This document shows positions 1 through 4,526 of a DNA stretch of 5,945 nt, one piece after another. Source of the DNA: an uncultured Bacilli bacterium (lineage in GTDB: Bacteria > Bacillota_I > Bacilli_A > RF39 > UBA660). The stretch covers positions 1 to 5,945 of the forward strand of contig CALVJC010000033.1 of NCBI GenBank assembly GCA_944331945.1. Direction: 5' to 3'. A program made the position numbers and the translations under genes. How positions within the stretch are numbered: position 1 is the stretch's first letter; every line of letters begins with the position of its first letter. Under the pieces are notes generated by a model. That model did no database searches. It saw only the letters and a program-made list of their open reading frames with translations, and was not told the origin of the DNA.

Positions 1-1364
1 TGTAATTCACCCATACCAGCGATAACGGTTTGACCTGTTTCATGATCCGTATGAACTTTGAACGTTGGATCTTCTTCTGCAAGTTTTTGTAAAGCGATAG
101 CCATTTTATCTTGGTCTGCTTTACTCTTAGGTTCTACTGCTAGTTCGATAACTGGCTCCGGGATTTGTAATGGCATTAAAATAATAGGTTTTTTCTCATC
201 ACATAAGGTATCACCAGTAGTAGTATTTTTTAGTCCTACAGCAGCGGCAATATCTCCTGTGTATACATCACTAATTTCTTTCCGGTTATTAGCATGCATT
301 TGTAGGATACGACCAATTCTTTCTTTAGCATCTTTCGTAGAGTTAAGCACATAACTACCACTTGCCAAATGACCAGAGTAAACTCTAAAGAATGTTAAAC
401 GTCCAACAAATGGATCGGTCATAACTTTAAAAGCTAAAGCACTGAAAGGTTCACTATCACTTGGGTGACGAACTTCCTCTTCTCCTTTTAAGTTGTGTCC
501 TTTAATAGATGGAATATCTAATGGACTAGGTAGGTAATCAATAACTGCATCCATTAATGGTTTAATTCCTTTATTACCTAGAGCATCTCCACACATAACT
601 GGGAAAAACTTAGCAGAAAGGCAACCTTTACGAATTGCACGTTTGATCATTTCAACAGTTACCTCGCCACCTTCAAGGTAGACTTCCATCATTTCATCAT
701 CAAATTCAGCAACTGCATCGATTAAGTCTGCATGTTTTTCTTCTACTAACTCTTTTAAATCCGCAGGAATTTCTATTTCTTTAGCATTCTCTTCAGGTTT
801 ACCATCAAATTCTATTGCTTTCATTGTAACTAAATCAATAACTCCACGGAAATCATCTTCGGCTCCAATTGGCCATTCGATTGGTTTCGCATTTACTCCC
901 AAACGATCTTTTATTGATTTAAGACTGTAATTAAAGTCTGCTCCCATTTTACCCATTTTATTTGCAAAAATGAGTCTTGGAACCATAAAGTCATCCGCTT
1001 GCCGCCATACAGTTTCCATTTGGGGTTCTACACCAGCTTGCGCATCAAGTAGAGCGACAGAACCATCTAGTACTCGTAAAGAACGGCTTACTTCAATGGT
1101 AAAGTCTACGTGTCCTGGAGTATCGATGATATTAAAACGATGATTTTTCCAATGTACTGTAGTAGCTGCACTCGTTATAGTAATACCACGTTCTTTTTCT
1201 TGTTCCATCCAGTCCATTTGACTTTCCCCATCATGGGTTTCACCAATTTTATGAATATTTCCACCATGGAATAAAATTCGTTCAGTAGTTGTAGTCTTAC
1301 CGGCATCAATATGTGCCATAATTCCAAAGTTTCTTGTCTTATCTAAAGACGTATCTCTTGCCAT
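1..1364 (-). CDS. fusA: Elongation factor G, N-terminal 454 residues (partial at window edge)
   Basis: EF-G is the cytoplasmic GTPase that moves tRNAs and mRNA through the ribosome after each peptide bond. The frame opens at ATG 1364-1362 and stays open to the left edge, so about two thirds of a protein that is usually near 690 residues is visible. G1 (HIDAGKTTTTE, residues 18-28), G2 (RGITITSAAT) and G3 (DTPGHVDFTIEV) are canonical, followed by the G' insert, YLPSPLDIP, the domain II stretch DPFVGRLTFFRVYSG and IAGMGEL at the edge. Two guanine-contact motifs deviate. G4 reads NKMG at residues 135-138 where NKMD is expected, and G5 reads CGDAL at 258-262 where CGSA or CGTA is usual. The start is supported by AAAGGAG five bases upstream, directly after the rpsG stop. 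Position third in the str operon also fits. Identity is certain; normal GTP specificity is not assured. Confidence 0.98.
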   Translation of the reverse strand, partial: MARDTSLDKTRNFGIMAHIDAGKTTTTERILFHGGNIHKIGETHDGESQMDWMEQEKERGITITSAATTVHWKNHRFNIIDTPGHVDFTIEVSRSLRVLDGSVALLDAQAGVEPQMETVWRQADDFMVPRLIFANKMGKMGADFNYSLKSIKDRLGVNAKPIEWPIGAEDDFRGVIDLVTMKAIEFDGKPEENAKEIEIPADLKELVEEKHADLIDAVAEFDDEMMEVYLEGGEVTVEMIKRAIRKGCLSAKFFPVMCGDALGNKGIKPLMDAVIDYLPSPLDIPSIKGHNLKGEEEVRHPSDSEPFSALAFKVMTDPFVGRLTFFRVYSGHLASGSYVLNSTKDAKERIGRILQMHANNRKEISDVYTGDIAAAVGLKNTTTGDTLCDEKKPIILMPLQIPEPVIELAVEPKSKADQDKMAIALQKLAEEDPTFKVHTDHETGQTVIAGMGEL

Positions 1365-1369
1365 ATTAA

Positions 1370-1376
1370 CTCCTTT
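1370..1376 (-). promoter_or_regulatory. fusA ribosome binding site abutting the rpsG stop
   Basis: AAAGGAG directly follows the rpsG stop codon TAG and lies five bases before the fusA ATG. The 12-nt gap between the two genes is little more than this site, so ribosomes finishing rpsG would be placed to reinitiate on fusA. That coupling is an inference from spacing. Confidence 0.85.
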
Positions 1377-1844
1377 CTACCAACGATAATGTGCATAAGC
1401 CTTATTTGCTTCTGCCATTCTGTGGGTATCTTCACGTTTTTTCACTGCTGCACCAGTACCATTTGATGCATCAATAATTTCATTGGCTAAATTATCAGCC
1501 ATTCCACGTCCACCGCGGGCTCTTGAAAACTTTACTAACCAACGTAAAGCTAAGGCTTCGGCTCTTGCTGGTGTTACTTCTTGAGGTACTTGATAGTTGG
1601 CACCACCAACACGACGAGATTTTACTTCTAGAGCAGGACGAATGTTATCCATTGCTTGATTAAAAACTTCAAGGGGTTCGCGTCCTGTTTTTTCTTTTAC
1701 AATATCAAATGCTTCATAAAGAATTGTTTGAGCGATTCCTTTTTTACCATCTAACATGATCGTATTAATTAATTTTGCTACGGTCTTAGATTTGTATATA
1801 GGATCTGGTAAAACATCTCTTTTTACTGCACGTCTTTTACGCAT
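1377..1844 (-). CDS. rpsG: 30S ribosomal protein S7
   Basis: S7 is the primary 16S rRNA-binding protein that nucleates assembly of the small-subunit head and lines the E site. The 155-residue product has the usual bacterial length. It starts with a basic MRKRRAVKRD tail and carries the family signatures DPIYKSKTVAKLINTIMLDGKKG, split here as residues 14-20 and the following basic helix, then REPLEVFNQAMDNIRPALEV, RRVGGANYQVP, RRWLV-like ALRWLV, and KREDTHRMAEANKAYAHYRW at the C-terminus. It lies 23 nt downstream of rpsL and 12 nt upstream of fusA, the standard str operon order. In E. coli, S7 represses its own operon by binding the rpsL-rpsG spacer; the 23-nt spacer here is too short to hold that structure. 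AAGGAGG at 1854-1860, nine bases before the ATG, fixes the start. No residue looks unusual. Confidence 0.98.
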   Translation of the reverse strand: MRKRRAVKRDVLPDPIYKSKTVAKLINTIMLDGKKGIAQTILYEAFDIVKEKTGREPLEVFNQAMDNIRPALEVKSRRVGGANYQVPQEVTPARAEALALRWLVKFSRARGGRGMADNLANEIIDASNGTGAAVKKREDTHRMAEANKAYAHYRW

Positions 1845-1853
1845 TTTGTTTTT

Positions 1854-1860
1854 CCTCCTT
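1854..1860 (-). promoter_or_regulatory. rpsG ribosome binding site
   Basis: AAGGAGG is a near-perfect complement of the 16S rRNA 3' end. It lies nine bases before the rpsG ATG and occupies much of the 23-nt rpsL-rpsG spacer. Confidence 0.85.
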
Positions 1861-1867
1861 CCAATTT

Positions 1868-2278
1868 CTACTTAGGTCTTTTTGCACCATATTTACTACG
1901 GCCTTGTTTTCTGTCTTTTACGCCAGCGGTATCAAGGGCACCACGTACGATGTGATAACGAACACCGATTAAGTCTTTTACACGGCCACCACGTACTAAT
2001 ACCACGCTATGCTCTTGTAAGTTGTGTCCAATTCCTGGGATGTATGTATCTACTTCTTTTCCGTTACTTAAACGAACACGAGCATATTTCCGCAAAGCTG
2101 AGTTTGGTTTCTTTGGGGTTTTGGTTCCAACACGAGTACAAACTCCGCGTTTTTGAGGTGATGGATTGTTTGTTTGTTTTCTTTGAATACTGTTAATTCC
2201 AACTCCTAATACAGGGGCCTTACTCTTACGAACTTTTTTTCCTCTTCCTTTACGAACTAATTGTTCAACTGTAGGCAT
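1868..2278 (-). CDS. rpsL: 30S ribosomal protein S12
   Basis: S12 sits at the decoding centre of the 30S subunit, controls accuracy and is the classical target of streptomycin-resistance mutations. The 136-residue product is the long Firmicutes form: MPTVEQLVRKGR at the N-terminus, then SPQKRGVCTRVGT, TPKKPNSALRKYARVRLSNG (residues 54 on), YIPGIGHNLQEHSVVLVRGG, and a QGRSKYGAKRPK tail. Lys56 and Lys101 match the Bacillus subtilis streptomycin sites and are wild type, as is Asp102, the residue that is methylthiolated in E. coli. The next loop reads KDLIGVRYH, so Ile104 (codon ATC) replaces the conserved Pro that is Pro90 in E. coli. ATC differs from any Pro codon by two bases, which argues against a single base-calling error. 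First gene of the operon, with AAAGGAG at 2290-2296 before the ATG. Confidence 0.98.
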   Translation of the reverse strand: MPTVEQLVRKGRGKKVRKSKAPVLGVGINSIQRKQTNNPSPQKRGVCTRVGTKTPKKPNSALRKYARVRLSNGKEVDTYIPGIGHNLQEHSVVLVRGGRVKDLIGVRYHIVRGALDTAGVKDRKQGRSKYGAKRPK

Positions 2279-2289
2279 ATAAAATATAT

Positions 2290-2296
2290 CTCCTTT
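2290..2296 (-). promoter_or_regulatory. rpsL ribosome binding site
   Basis: AAAGGAG lies 11 bases before the rpsL ATG, a slightly long but workable spacing. It supports the ATG at 2276-2278 as the start. Confidence 0.75.
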
Positions 2297-2338
2297 CTTT
2301 ACACATATCCGGGTGTATCATTTTAACTTTTAAATAAA

Positions 2339-2359
2339 ATTTTGCCAGATGAGCAAAAT
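2339..2359 (-). other. Leader hairpin of the str operon (possible attenuator)
   Basis: On the transcribed (minus) strand the sequence reads ATTTTGC, a 7-nt loop, then GCAAAAT, a perfect 7-bp stem, followed at once by TTTATTTA. It begins about 14 nt into the predicted transcript and ends about 60 nt before rpsL. The stem has only two GC pairs and the T run is broken by an A, so it would be a weak terminator at best. It could instead be a small protein-binding or stabilising hairpin. No known ribosomal-protein leader motif was recognised in it. Confidence 0.35.
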
Positions 2360-2379
2360 CAAATTTAATCAGCATAGTT

Positions 2380-2408
2380 AATATAACATTAACCCGTTTT
2401 CTTGTCAA
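2380..2408 (-). promoter_or_regulatory. Strong sigma-A promoter of the str operon (rpsL-rpsG-fusA)
   Basis: On the minus strand, -35 TTGACA (2408-2403) is separated by exactly 17 bp from -10 TATATT (2385-2380). The bases before the -10 give TGT, an extended -10. This is a perfect -35 and a five-of-six -10 at ideal spacing, as expected for a highly expressed ribosomal-protein operon. Transcription should start near 2373, giving a leader of about 95 nt. It is the only strong minus-strand promoter seen in the 211-bp divergent spacer. Confidence 0.87.
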
Positions 2409-2442
2409 TGATAAATTTGGAATTTACTTTTCATTTTCTTTC

Positions 2443-2484
2443 TTGCTTTTCTTCCCCTTATAGTATATGTTAGTAATAAGGAGG
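2443..2484 (+). promoter_or_regulatory. Probable weak promoter and RBS of lipoprotein gene 1
   Basis: TTGCTT (2443-2448), 17 bp, then TATGTT (2466-2471) is the best -35/-10 pair. An overlapping TATAGT at 2459-2464 could serve as an alternative -10. AAGGAGG at 2478-2484 is the ribosome binding site, five bases before ATG 2490. The right half aligns with the promoters of genes 2 and 3, but the -35 match is poorer, so this copy may be expressed less or differently. Confidence 0.45.
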
Positions 2485-2489
2485 TAGTT

Positions 2490-2918
2490 ATGAAAAAAGG
2501 AGTAATTTTAGGCAGTATTGCTGGCGCTTTGTTACTAGTTCTAACTGGTTGCGGTGGAGAACAGCATCTTATCTGTACCGCAAGTATGGAACAGGATGGG
2601 ACCACGTTAACCGAAGAAGTTGATGCCACGTTTAAAAATGATGTGGCCACTCATATTACGATGGTAATAGAGGCGGAAGTGAGCGATGAAGATCAACTTG
2701 ACGAAATGGAAGAAGGCATTGAATCCCTCTTTACCACTGCTGATTTTGCAGCCGTTAGCGATGATTATGACATCCAAACAAATGGCAACACGGTTCGAGG
2801 AGTTCTTAACCTTGATTTAGAATCACTTACCGAAGAAGAAAAAGAAGAAGTTGATTTTTCTGGTTCCTATGATGATGTTAAATCCTCTTTTGAAAGTAGC
2901 GGATTCACTTGCCGTTAG
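2490..2918 (+). CDS. Small acidic lipoprotein, paralogue 1 of 3 (unknown function)
   Basis: A predicted lipoprotein of 142 residues. The N-terminus has two lysines, a hydrophobic stretch and a lipobox LTGC with Cys21 as the lipidated residue, so it should be anchored on the outer face of the membrane. The mature part is acidic and has only two further cysteines, Cys29 and the penultimate Cys141 in GFTCR. That arrangement is repeated in both paralogues and could form a disulfide joining the two ends of the domain. It shares with them an EQDG segment just after Cys29 and a C-terminal YDDVKxxxExxGFTC helix. Family not recognised with confidence; size, lipobox and a C-terminal xxxGF helix recall DUF1307/YehR-type lipoproteins, which is only a guess. 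ATG follows AAGGAGG by five bases. It faces away from rpsL, 211 bp off. Confidence 0.87.
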   Translation: MKKGVILGSIAGALLLVLTGCGGEQHLICTASMEQDGTTLTEEVDATFKNDVATHITMVIEAEVSDEDQLDEMEEGIESLFTTADFAAVSDDYDIQTNGNTVRGVLNLDLESLTEEEKEEVDFSGSYDDVKSSFESSGFTCR

Positions 2919-2934
2919 AGTGAATCTTTTTCTT
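2902..2934 (+). terminator. Intrinsic terminator overlapping the end of lipoprotein 1
   Basis: GATTCACT (2902-2909) pairs with AGTGAATC (2919-2926) in an 8-bp stem, with a possible ninth T-G pair inside, followed by TTTTTCTT. The left arm is the coding sequence for Gly-Phe-Thr and the stop codon 2916-2918 lies in the loop side. Only three GC pairs, so termination may be partial. Confidence 0.7.
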
Positions 2935-2974
2935 GTCATTTTGCTTTCATTACTATATATTATTACTAGGAGGT
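2933..2974 (+). promoter_or_regulatory. Promoter and RBS of lipoprotein gene 2
   Basis: TTGTCA (2933-2938), 17-bp spacer, TATATT (2956-2961): five of six matches in each box at ideal spacing. The -35 begins inside the U tract of the preceding terminator. Transcription would start near 2967-2969, right at AGGAGG (2968-2973), so the untranslated leader is only about 11 nt. Shifted -10 choices (TATATA, TATTAT) exist but have worse spacing. Confidence 0.75.
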
Positions 2975-2978
2975 AGTT

Positions 2979-3416
2979 ATGAAAAAAGGAGTAATTTTTG
3001 GTACAATGGCAGGAGTTATGTTGTTGGTACTAACTGGATGTGATGGAGGACAGACTTTAACTTGTACGCAGAATCAAGAACAAGACGGAAGAAGTATGGA
3101 GGCTCAAATGGAGATAAGATTCACAAATGATCGAGCAAGTTCTTTGAGCTTACAAACTCAAGTTTCTGTTACGGATGAGGAAGATGAAGTTTATCTTGAT
3201 AGTTTCATCGAATCTATGGATGAGCTATACGAATACGAAAGTGATGGCGTTAAAATAGATGTTGATTCTTCTTCTAAAACAGCAACAGTTGTCGTTACTT
3301 TTGATTTTGGTAAAATGAGTGACGATGAAATTGACGATGCTGGATTTGATTCCGACGATCTTAGCTATGAGACCATGAAAGAGGAAATGGAAGATACTGG
3401 ATTCACTTGTCGTTAG
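2979..3416 (+). CDS. Small acidic lipoprotein, paralogue 2 of 3 (unknown function)
   Basis: A 145-residue predicted lipoprotein. Signal peptide MKKGVIFGTMAG with hydrophobic core and lipobox LTGC puts the lipidated residue at Cys21. The mature domain has Cys29 in LTCT and Cys144 in the GFTCR tail, the same pair as its neighbours. The middle is rich in Asp and Glu, with a predicted helix around residues 65-88 and alternating beta-like stretches, for example KTATVVVTFDF near 107-117. Against paralogue 3 the signal peptide is almost identical, while the mature part keeps only the cysteines, the EQDG-like turn, an SDDE segment and the C-terminal helix. It has its own promoter, RBS (AGGAGG, five bases before ATG) and terminator, so it is probably transcribed alone or with leakage from gene 1. 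Function unknown; it could bind a ligand or protect the cell surface. Confidence 0.88.
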   Translation: MKKGVIFGTMAGVMLLVLTGCDGGQTLTCTQNQEQDGRSMEAQMEIRFTNDRASSLSLQTQVSVTDEEDEVYLDSFIESMDELYEYESDGVKIDVDSSSKTATVVVTFDFGKMSDDEIDDAGFDSDDLSYETMKEEMEDTGFTCR

Positions 3417-3432
3417 AGTGAATCTTTTTCTT
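3400..3432 (+). terminator. Intrinsic terminator overlapping the end of lipoprotein 2
   Basis: GATTCACT (3400-3407) pairs with AGTGAATC (3417-3424), followed by TTTTTCTT. Same 8-bp stem as after gene 1; the one difference is in the loop (GTC for GCC). The stop codon is 3414-3416. Confidence 0.7.
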
Positions 3433-3471
3433 GTCATTTTGCTTTCGCTACTATATATTATTACTAGGAGG
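3431..3471 (+). promoter_or_regulatory. Promoter and RBS of lipoprotein gene 3
   Basis: TTGTCA (3431-3436), 17 bp, TATATT (3454-3459), then AGGAGG at 3466-3471, five bases before ATG 3477. It differs from the gene 2 promoter by two bases in the spacer only. The predicted transcript start again falls at the ribosome binding site. Confidence 0.75.
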
Positions 3472-3476
3472 TAGTT

Positions 3477-3914
3477 ATGAAAAAAGGAGTCATTTTTGGC
3501 ACGGTGGCAGGGGTCATGTTATTGGCACTGACTGGTTGTGGAAAAGAACAGGTTCTCTCTTGTATTTTAGAGCAAGATCAAACGGGAATGCATTTGGCCA
3601 TGGAAATGAACGTTACTTTCCGAAATGGGGAAAATAAAAGTCTTACCATGACTACGCAAGTTGATTTAGAAGAAGATTATACGGATTATGTTGATACGTT
3701 AGCAGAATCTTTTGAAGATCAGTATGCAACTTATAAGGAAAATGGTATGGATGTTGATGTTCAAACTTCTGATAGTTCCGTTACAGCGATTCTTAAAGCT
3801 GACTTTAATCAGATCAGTGACGAAGAAAAAGAAGAGCTTGGTTTTAGTCCTTCGGATAATGATTATGACGCCGTTAAAGAAACGTTAGAAAGTTCTGGAT
3901 TTACTTGTAAATAA
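3477..3914 (+). CDS. Small acidic lipoprotein, paralogue 3 of 3 (unknown function)
   Basis: A 145-residue predicted lipoprotein with lipobox LTGC (Cys21), Cys29 in LSCI, and Cys144 in the GFTCK tail. The signal peptide differs from that of paralogue 2 by only a few residues (T-M-A to T-V-A, LLV to LLA). The mature domain has a tyrosine- and acid-rich middle (residues 65-90), a beta-like stretch VTAILKADF, an SDEEKEELGF turn that resembles TEEEKEEVDF in paralogue 1, and the common YDxVKxxxExSGFTC helix. In the C-terminal third it resembles paralogue 1 more than paralogue 2, although its upstream junction is nearly identical to that of gene 2. This mosaic suggests exchange between copies. Own promoter and terminator. 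Function not recognised. Confidence 0.88.
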   Translation: MKKGVIFGTVAGVMLLALTGCGKEQVLSCILEQDQTGMHLAMEMNVTFRNGENKSLTMTTQVDLEEDYTDYVDTLAESFEDQYATYKENGMDVDVQTSDSSVTAILKADFNQISDEEKEELGFSPSDNDYDAVKETLESSGFTCK

Positions 3915-3928
3915 GTAAATCTTTTTTT
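3898..3928 (+). terminator. Intrinsic terminator overlapping the end of lipoprotein 3
   Basis: GATTTACTT (3898-3906) pairs with AAGTAAATC (3913-3921) in a 9-bp stem with a 6-nt loop, followed by seven T. The stop codon 3912-3914 overlaps the right arm. Relative to the other two terminators a C-G pair has become T-A on both sides, keeping the stem. The longer T run may make it the array's main stop. Confidence 0.75.
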
Positions 3929-3963
3929 GGGTATTTTTTTCTTCTTTTGGAATAAAGTAGATT

Positions 3964-3969
3964 AGGTGA
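3964..3969 (+). promoter_or_regulatory. RBS that selects ATG 3975 for the ferritin-like gene
   Basis: AGGTGA lies five bases before ATG 3975. A GTG at 3966 is in frame but sits inside this site and has no good Shine-Dalgarno sequence of its own, so the ATG is preferred. Confidence 0.65.
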
Positions 3970-3974
3970 TACGA

Positions 3975-4484
3975 ATGAATAATCAAACTAATAAGGCTTA
4001 TCCTACTCCAAGAGTCGAAAGACAAAGTCTTTATTATGCTTCTTTATTATTAGAAGACTATGCTGGGGTCTTAAGTGAAGAGACTGATGTCCATACCTAT
4101 CTTTATCAATATCTTGTTTTAAAAAGTAAATATCCGGAAATTGCAGATGCTTTTTTACAAATTGCTCAAATGGAAATGTACCATTTACAGTTATTAGGAG
4201 AAGTTATTTCTTTGCTTGGAATTGATCCGAAATTTCGAACGATCGATCTTACAACAAAGCGTGAGTCCTACTGGACTAGTCAAAACGTTTCTTATGAACA
4301 AGGTCTCTTCGCTATTTTAAACCATAATATTCAAAGAGAGCAACAGGCAATAGAACGATATCAATTACATCGAAATTTGATTCAAGATATTTATATCAAA
4401 AATCTCTTAACTCGCATTATCGAAGATGAAAGATCTCATATTCAAATATTTCAAACTATGTTGAATCAATTTTTAAGAAAATAA
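3975..4484 (+). CDS. Ferritin-like di-metal carboxylate protein (rubrerythrin/bacterioferritin superfamily)
   Basis: A 169-residue, mostly helical cytoplasmic protein with the ligand pattern of a four-helix-bundle di-iron or di-manganese site. Numbered from ATG 3975, these are a Glu on helix 1 (LSEE, Glu35), ExxH on helix 2 (EMYH, Glu67/His70), a Glu on helix 3 (REQQAIE, Glu122) and ExxH on helix 4 (ERSH, Glu152/His155). The E, ExxH, E, ExxH order is the superfamily signature. The layout (YP..RV near the N-terminus, YYASLLLEDYAG, LLGIDPKFR after helix 2) resembles short ferritin-like proteins of Firmicutes, whose exact reactions are mostly uncharacterised; iron handling, peroxide reduction or oxidase activity are possible. 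There is no C-terminal rubredoxin Cys pair, so it is not a full rubrerythrin. It lies 60 bp after lipoprotein 3 and ends at a shared bidirectional terminator. No clear promoter was found in that 60-bp gap. Confidence 0.82.
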   Translation: MNNQTNKAYPTPRVERQSLYYASLLLEDYAGVLSEETDVHTYLYQYLVLKSKYPEIADAFLQIAQMEMYHLQLLGEVISLLGIDPKFRTIDLTTKRESYWTSQNVSYEQGLFAILNHNIQREQQAIERYQLHRNLIQDIYIKNLLTRIIEDERSHIQIFQTMLNQFLRK

Positions 4485-4526
4485 AAGCTTCGGTTTACTT
4501 ATTGTGAGCCGAAGTCTTTTCTTTTT
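4485..4526. terminator. Bidirectional terminator between convergent genes
   Basis: CTTCGGTTTA (4488-4497) pairs with TGAGCCGAAG (4505-4514) in a 10-bp stem with two G-U pairs and a 7-nt loop. On the plus strand TCTTTTCTTTTT follows; on the minus strand CTTTTATTTT follows. It serves both the ferritin-like gene and the peptidase-like gene. The stop codon of the minus-strand gene (4497-4495) lies within the stem. Confidence 0.85.

Larger units (their letters stand above)
2901..3001 (+). repeat. 101-bp junction repeat, copy 1 (gene 1 end to gene 2 signal peptide)
   Basis: This segment matches 3399-3499 at 97 of 101 positions. The differences are one silent Cys codon base, two adjacent bases in the promoter spacer and one base in the following gene. 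It spans the last codons and stop of gene 1, the terminator, the promoter, the ribosome binding site and the first codons of gene 2. It marks a recent tandem duplication or gene conversion. Confidence 0.92.
3399..3499 (+). repeat. 101-bp junction repeat, copy 2 (gene 2 end to gene 3 signal peptide)
   Basis: Second copy of the 2901-3001 segment, 97 of 101 bases identical and without gaps. Start codons of the three genes lie 489 and 498 bp apart, so the array is a head-to-tail repeat of one complete expression module. Confidence 0.92.

Noticed and set aside
58..354. Plus-strand open frame of 98 codons
   Set aside because: It lies entirely antisense to fusA, has no ribosome binding site and a composition expected from the reverse of a conserved gene.
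1882..2196. Plus-strand open frame of 104 codons
   Set aside because: Antisense to rpsL, whose identity is certain; no SD sequence and no recognisable domain.
2300..2317. TACAC/GTGTA inverted repeat in the rpsL leader
   Set aside because: Only a 5-bp stem with an 8-nt loop, a length expected by chance in AT-rich sequence.
2490..2510. Second Shine-Dalgarno-like AAAAAAGGAG just inside the lipoprotein genes
   Set aside because: It results from the Lys-Lys-Gly-Val codons of the signal peptide; no suitably spaced alternative start gives a sensible protein.
2405..2650. Minus-strand open frame of 81 codons between rpsL and lipoprotein 1
   Set aside because: It runs antisense to the start of lipoprotein 1 and through the rpsL promoter; no RBS or conserved motif.
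3225..3637. Open frames of 70 codons (minus) and 68 codons (plus) across the gene 2-3 junction
   Set aside because: Both overlap lipoprotein genes with clear lipoboxes and RBSs; the plus frame starts inside the terminator U tract and translates the promoter.
3966..3974. GTG 3966 as the start of the ferritin-like gene
   Set aside because: This GTG is part of the AGGTGA ribosome binding site for ATG 3975, which has better spacing and codon.
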